Assembly (NCBI GenBank): GCA_947453695.1
Contig: CANGHW010000015.1
Span: forward strand, 1 to 64,000
From: Opitutia bacterium
GTDB taxonomy: Bacteria > Verrucomicrobiota > Verrucomicrobiia > Opitutales > Opitutaceae
DNA length: 64,000 bases
Direction of reading: 5' to 3'
Shown: positions 60,517 through 64,000 of the stretch, in pieces
How positions within the stretch are numbered: the first letter of the stretch is position 1
Layout: the number at the start of each line of letters is the position of its first letter
Notes under the pieces: model-generated
Databases searched by the model: none
What the model was told of the DNA's origin: nothing
The model's input: the letters and a program-made list of their open reading frames with translations, nothing else
Program-made: the position numbers and the translations under genes

Positions 60517-61572
60517 GTTCCTCCCTCCGACACCTCCGTTTCCGCCGCACCCGCCCTCGTCACCGGCGGCACCGGCTTCCTCGGCCGTCGCCTCGTGGAA
60601 CACCTCCTCGCCGCCGGCCGTCCCGTGACCGTCCTCGCCCGACGCGCCGATCCCACCCTCACCGCCCGCGGGGTCCGCTTCATCACCGCCTCCCTCGACG
60701 ACACCGCCGCCGTCACCGCCGCCTGCGCCGGCCACACCACCGTCTTCCACACCGCCGCCAAAGTCGGCGTTTGGGGCCGCTACGACGATTTCTACCGCAC
60801 AAACGTCCTCGGCACCCGCGCCATCCTCGCCGGCTGCCGCGCCCACGGCGTCGCCCACCTCGTTTACACCTCTTCGCCCAGCGTCGTTTACAACGGCCGC
60901 TCCCTCGCCAACGCCGACGAAACGCTTCCGCTCACCACCTCCTGTCCCAGTCCTTATCCGCTCACCAAGGCGATCGCCGAGCGCGAAGTCCTCGCCGCCA
61001 ACTCGCCCTCGCTCCGCACCGTCGCCCTCCGTCCCCACCTCATTTGGGGCGTCGGTGATCCTCACCTCGTCCCTCGCGTCCTTGCGCGCGCCCGCGCGGG
61101 CCGCCTCCGCATCGTCGGTGACGGCACCAACAAGGTCGACATGGTCCACGTCGAAAACGCCGTCGACGCTCACCTCGCCGCCGAATCCGCCCTATCCAGC
61201 CCTCAACCGGATTTGCCCGCGGCCGCCGGCCACGCCTACTTCATTACCAACGGCGAGCCCGTCGTCCTCTGGGACTGGATCAACCAACTCCTGACCGCCC
61301 TCGGTGAGCCCCCCGTCACGCGCCGCCTCTCGCTCTCCACCGCTTCCGCCATCGGCGCCGTCTGCGAAACCCTCTGGCGCCTCCTACCCGTCCAGAGCGA
61401 ACCGCCGATGACGCGCTTCATTGCCGCCGAACTCGCCAAAGACCACTGGTTCAACCTCGCCGCTGCTCGTCGCGACCTCGGCTACTCGCCGCGCATCTCC
61501 ATTGCCGCCGGCACCGCTGAACTCGTGGCCACCCTCCGCGCCGCGCGTTCCGCTTCCTATTCTTTACCGTGA
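60509..61572 (+). CDS. NAD-dependent epimerase/3-beta-HSD family, OleD-like
   Basis: PALVTGGTGFLGRRLVEHLLAAGRPVTVLARR; VYTSSPSVVYNGRSLANADETLP; start approximate (a GTG around 60500-60515, within the repeat). Confidence 0.82.
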
Positions 61573-62081
61573 CACCACGCCAAATCCTTCCGCCCGCGCT
61601 CGCGATGTCCGCGATCGTGCTCCTCTCCAACATCCTCGTGCAGTTCCCGATCAACGCGTGGCTCACGTGGGGCGCGTTTTCCTATCCGATCGCCTACTTC
61701 GTCACCGACGTCTGCAACCGCACCTCCGGCCCCGCCGTCGCGCGCCGCGTCGCGTGGGTCGGCTTCGCCGTCGGCCTCATTCTCTCTGCCGTCTTCGCGC
61801 CCGCCCGGGTCGCCTTTGCCTCCGGCGCCGCCTTCATCGTCTCCCAACTCCTCGACGTCGCCGTTTTCAACCGCCTCCGCCAACAATCCTGGTGGAAAGC
61901 CCCGCTCTTCGGTTCGGCCGCCGCGTCCATCGTCGACACCTCACTCTTCTTCGGCGTCGCCTTCATCGGAACGCCCGTCCCCTGGCTCCCCCTCGCGGGC
62001 GGCGACCTTGCCATCAAACTCTTCATGGCCCTCGCCCTCCTCCCGCCCTACCGCGCACTCGTGAATCGCCTGACCGCGTAG
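61569..62081 (+). CDS. VUT-family queuosine precursor transporter
   Basis: IVLLSNILVQFPINAWLTWGAFSYPIAYFVTDVCNRTSG...FIVSQLLDVAVFNRLRQQSWWKAPLFGSAAASIVDTSLFF; GTG start, 4-bp overlap with upstream gene. Confidence 0.85.
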   Translation: MTPRQILPPALAMSAIVLLSNILVQFPINAWLTWGAFSYPIAYFVTDVCNRTSGPAVARRVAWVGFAVGLILSAVFAPARVAFASGAAFIVSQLLDVAVFNRLRQQSWWKAPLFGSAAASIVDTSLFFGVAFIGTPVPWLPLAGGDLAIKLFMALALLPPYRALVNRLTA

Positions 62082-62107
62082 GGGCGTGGCTCGTCCGCGC
62101 CGGACGT

Positions 62108-62926
62108 TTATTGCTGCGGGCCAACGCCGCACCGCTGACGCACAGCCTCAAACAGCGTGATGATTGTCGCCATCGCTACATTCAACGAATCCGCCTGCCC
62201 CGCCATCGGGATGCGCACCGGCGTGTCACAGTTCTCCAGCCAGAATTTGCTCAGCCCATACTGTTCGCTCCCCATCACCACCGCGAGCGGCCCGCGCAAA
62301 TTCACGTCCGAGTAGATCTTCTCCGCTGCCGGCGTCGTTGCCGCCATGTGCACGCCCTTTTCTTTCAACCACGCGTGCACCCGCGTGCTCTCCTCGACGA
62401 CGAGAGGCACGGAAAACAGCACGCCCGTTGACGCCCGCACCACGTTAGGATTGAAAATATCCGTCACCGGGTCGCACACGATCACGGCATCGCATCCCGC
62501 CGCATCCGCGCTCCGCAAAATCGTCCCTAGATTCCCCGGCTTCTCGATCGCCTCCACCACGAGGTAAAACGGCTCCGCTTTCACCGGCAGATCCGCCAGC
62601 GCCCGTCGCCACTGCGGCGCCACCGCCAGCAACCCATCCGGCCGCTCGCGATAAGCGACCTTCGCAAAGGCGTCCTTCGACAACTCGAAAACCTGCGCCC
62701 CCGCCGCGCGTGCCTGCTCGATCAGCGCCGGCTCATTCTCCCCTAAAAACCACTCCGGCGAGAAATACATCTCTACCAGCTTCACGTCCTTCTCCAGCGC
62801 CCGCCGGATCTCCCGATAGCCTTCGACCAAAAACACACCCGCTTCGTCGCGCGGACGCCGGTCGCGCAACTTCACGAGCTGCTTCACGCGCGGATTCTGG
62901 AGACTGGAGATTTTTTCGACGGCCAC
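62108..62926 (-). CDS. TrmH/SpoU-family RNA methyltransferase
   Basis: ISSLQNPRVKQLVKLRDRRPRDEAGVFLVEGYREIRRAL; EAIEKPGNLGTILRSADAAGCDAVIVCDP; VMGSEQYGLSKFWLENCDTPVRIPMAGQADSLNVAMA; GTG start proposed because longer N-terminus is translated repeat. Confidence 0.88.
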   Translation of the reverse strand: MAVEKISSLQNPRVKQLVKLRDRRPRDEAGVFLVEGYREIRRALEKDVKLVEMYFSPEWFLGENEPALIEQARAAGAQVFELSKDAFAKVAYRERPDGLLAVAPQWRRALADLPVKAEPFYLVVEAIEKPGNLGTILRSADAAGCDAVIVCDPVTDIFNPNVVRASTGVLFSVPLVVEESTRVHAWLKEKGVHMAATTPAAEKIYSDVNLRGPLAVVMGSEQYGLSKFWLENCDTPVRIPMAGQADSLNVAMATIITLFEAVRQRCGVGPQQ

Positions 62927-62938
62927 GCTGCCGAATTC

Positions 62939-63016
62939 ACCACGAAACCCGCGAAACACACGCCCGAAAAACCATCTCGTTTCCGCCGCTTTCGTGTATT
63001 TCGTGTGTTCCGTGGG
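62939..63016. repeat. Inverted repeat (accacgaaacccgcgaaacacacg / tttcgtgtatttcgtgtgttccgtgg) between divergent RNA methyltransferase genes
   Basis: Arms about 22-26 nt with about 4 mismatches; right arm homologous to 60491-60516. Confidence 0.75.
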
Positions 63017-64000
63017 CAAAAAACCAAAATTCCAAGATATCCCTTTCGCGTATCACCAAGAGATCGAACTCGAGATCACCACGCTCACCAACCTCGGCTC
63101 CGGCCTCGGCCGCGTGACGCTTCCCGGTGAAACCGAAGCCAAGTGGGTGGTCATGGTCCCCTTTACGCTCCCCGGCGAGCGCGTCCGTGCCCGCGTTTTC
63201 CGCAACCAGAAGAATTTCTCCGAAGCCGACGTCGTCGCAGTCCTCACCCCGTCGCCCCACCGCACCGCCGCCACCTGCCCGCTCTTCACCCGCTGCGGTG
63301 GCTGCCAATACCAACACCTCGCCTACACCGAACAGCTCCTCTGGAAACAGCGCCAAGTCGCCGAACTCCTCCAGCACATGGCCGGCATCGCCGATTACCC
63401 CGTCGCCCCCGTCGTCCCGTCCCCGCGCGAACTCGGCTACCGCTCGAAAATCACCCCCCACTTCAATCCTCCGCGCGACCCTGCCACGCCGCCCCCCATC
63501 GGTTTCCTCCGCCAAGGCACCCGCTTCGACATCGTCGATGTCCCGCGCTGCCCCATCGCGACCGACGCCATTAACGCCAAGCTCCCCGAGGTCCGCGCCC
63601 GTGTCCACGCCCGCGCCGCCGCTGGCGAATACGAACGCTCCGCCACGCTGCTTCTTCGCGAGGCCAGCGGCGTCGTCACGACCGACTACGATGCCATCAT
63701 CACCGAGAGCATCGACACCGGCGCCGCCACACCCCTGCGCCTCCGCTTCCTCGCCCGCGACTTCTTCCAAAACAACCCCTTCATCCTCCCCGCCTTTACC
63801 GGCTACGTCCGCGCCCAAGCCGCCGCCAGCGGCGCCCGCTACCTCGTCGACGCCTACTGCGGCAGCGGCCTCTTTGCTCTCACCGCCGCGCCGTCGTTTA
63901 CCCGCGTCGCCGGCATCGAACTCAGCGAATCCTCTATCCGCTTCGCCCGCGAAAACGCCACCGCGAACAATCTCCCCAACGTTACCTTCCAATCCGGCGA
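63012..64000 (+). CDS. Right-truncated class I SAM-dependent RNA methyltransferase (TrmA/RlmD-like, TRAM-type N-terminus)
   Basis: Manual translation from GTG: VGKKPKFQDIPFAYHQEIELEITTLTNLGSGLGRVTLPGE...; ATCPLFTRCGGCQYQHLAYTEQLLWKQRQV; FLARDFFQNNPFILP; LVDAYCGSGLFAL; runs off the window; absent from the ORF track. Confidence 0.88.
   Translation, partial: MGKKPKFQDIPFAYHQEIELEITTLTNLGSGLGRVTLPGETEAKWVVMVPFTLPGERVRARVFRNQKNFSEADVVAVLTPSPHRTAATCPLFTRCGGCQYQHLAYTEQLLWKQRQVAELLQHMAGIADYPVAPVVPSPRELGYRSKITPHFNPPRDPATPPPIGFLRQGTRFDIVDVPRCPIATDAINAKLPEVRARVHARAAAGEYERSATLLLREASGVVTTDYDAIITESIDTGAATPLRLRFLARDFFQNNPFILPAFTGYVRAQAAASGARYLVDAYCGSGLFALTAAPSFTRVAGIELSESSIRFARENATANNLPNVTFQSG

Noticed and set aside
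62937-63992. 351-aa minus-strand ORF at the right edge
   Set aside because: Antisense to the RlmD-like gene; D/E/G-rich composition.

Overview
This is a GC-rich chromosomal window whose gene content and protein styles resemble Verrucomicrobiota (Opitutaceae-like; inferred, no search was run). Most of it is housekeeping: a left-truncated lamin-tail/Ig-like surface protein followed by VTC polyphosphate polymerase-DUF4956-HlyD; gltB/gltD; recA; mnmE-mnmG-trmB; a complete F-type ATP synthase operon (atpB E F H A G D C); feoA-feoA-feoB plus a tiny Cys-rich protein; nagB; queE/queC and a queuosine-precursor transporter; RNase D; and OleC/OleD-like genes. The right edge cuts an RlmD/TrmA-type RNA methyltransferase gene that starts with GTG and is missing from the supplied ORF track. 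The observations most worth follow-up are: (1) a TIR-TM-TolB-like-TPR gene split by a C9 homopolymer, where C8 would restore one 781-aa protein (phase variation, pseudogene or sequencing error); (2) several short dispersed or palindromic repeat families in intergenic spaces, two of which reach the GTG start codons of coding genes and one of which appears twice in-frame inside the oleC-like gene; (3) a perfect 15-bp inverted repeat across the start codon of a ThuA-family gene; (4) a surface-protein/polyphosphate-polymerase/DUF4956/HlyD neighbourhood. I saw no CRISPR array, rRNA, convincing tRNA, transposase or prophage.
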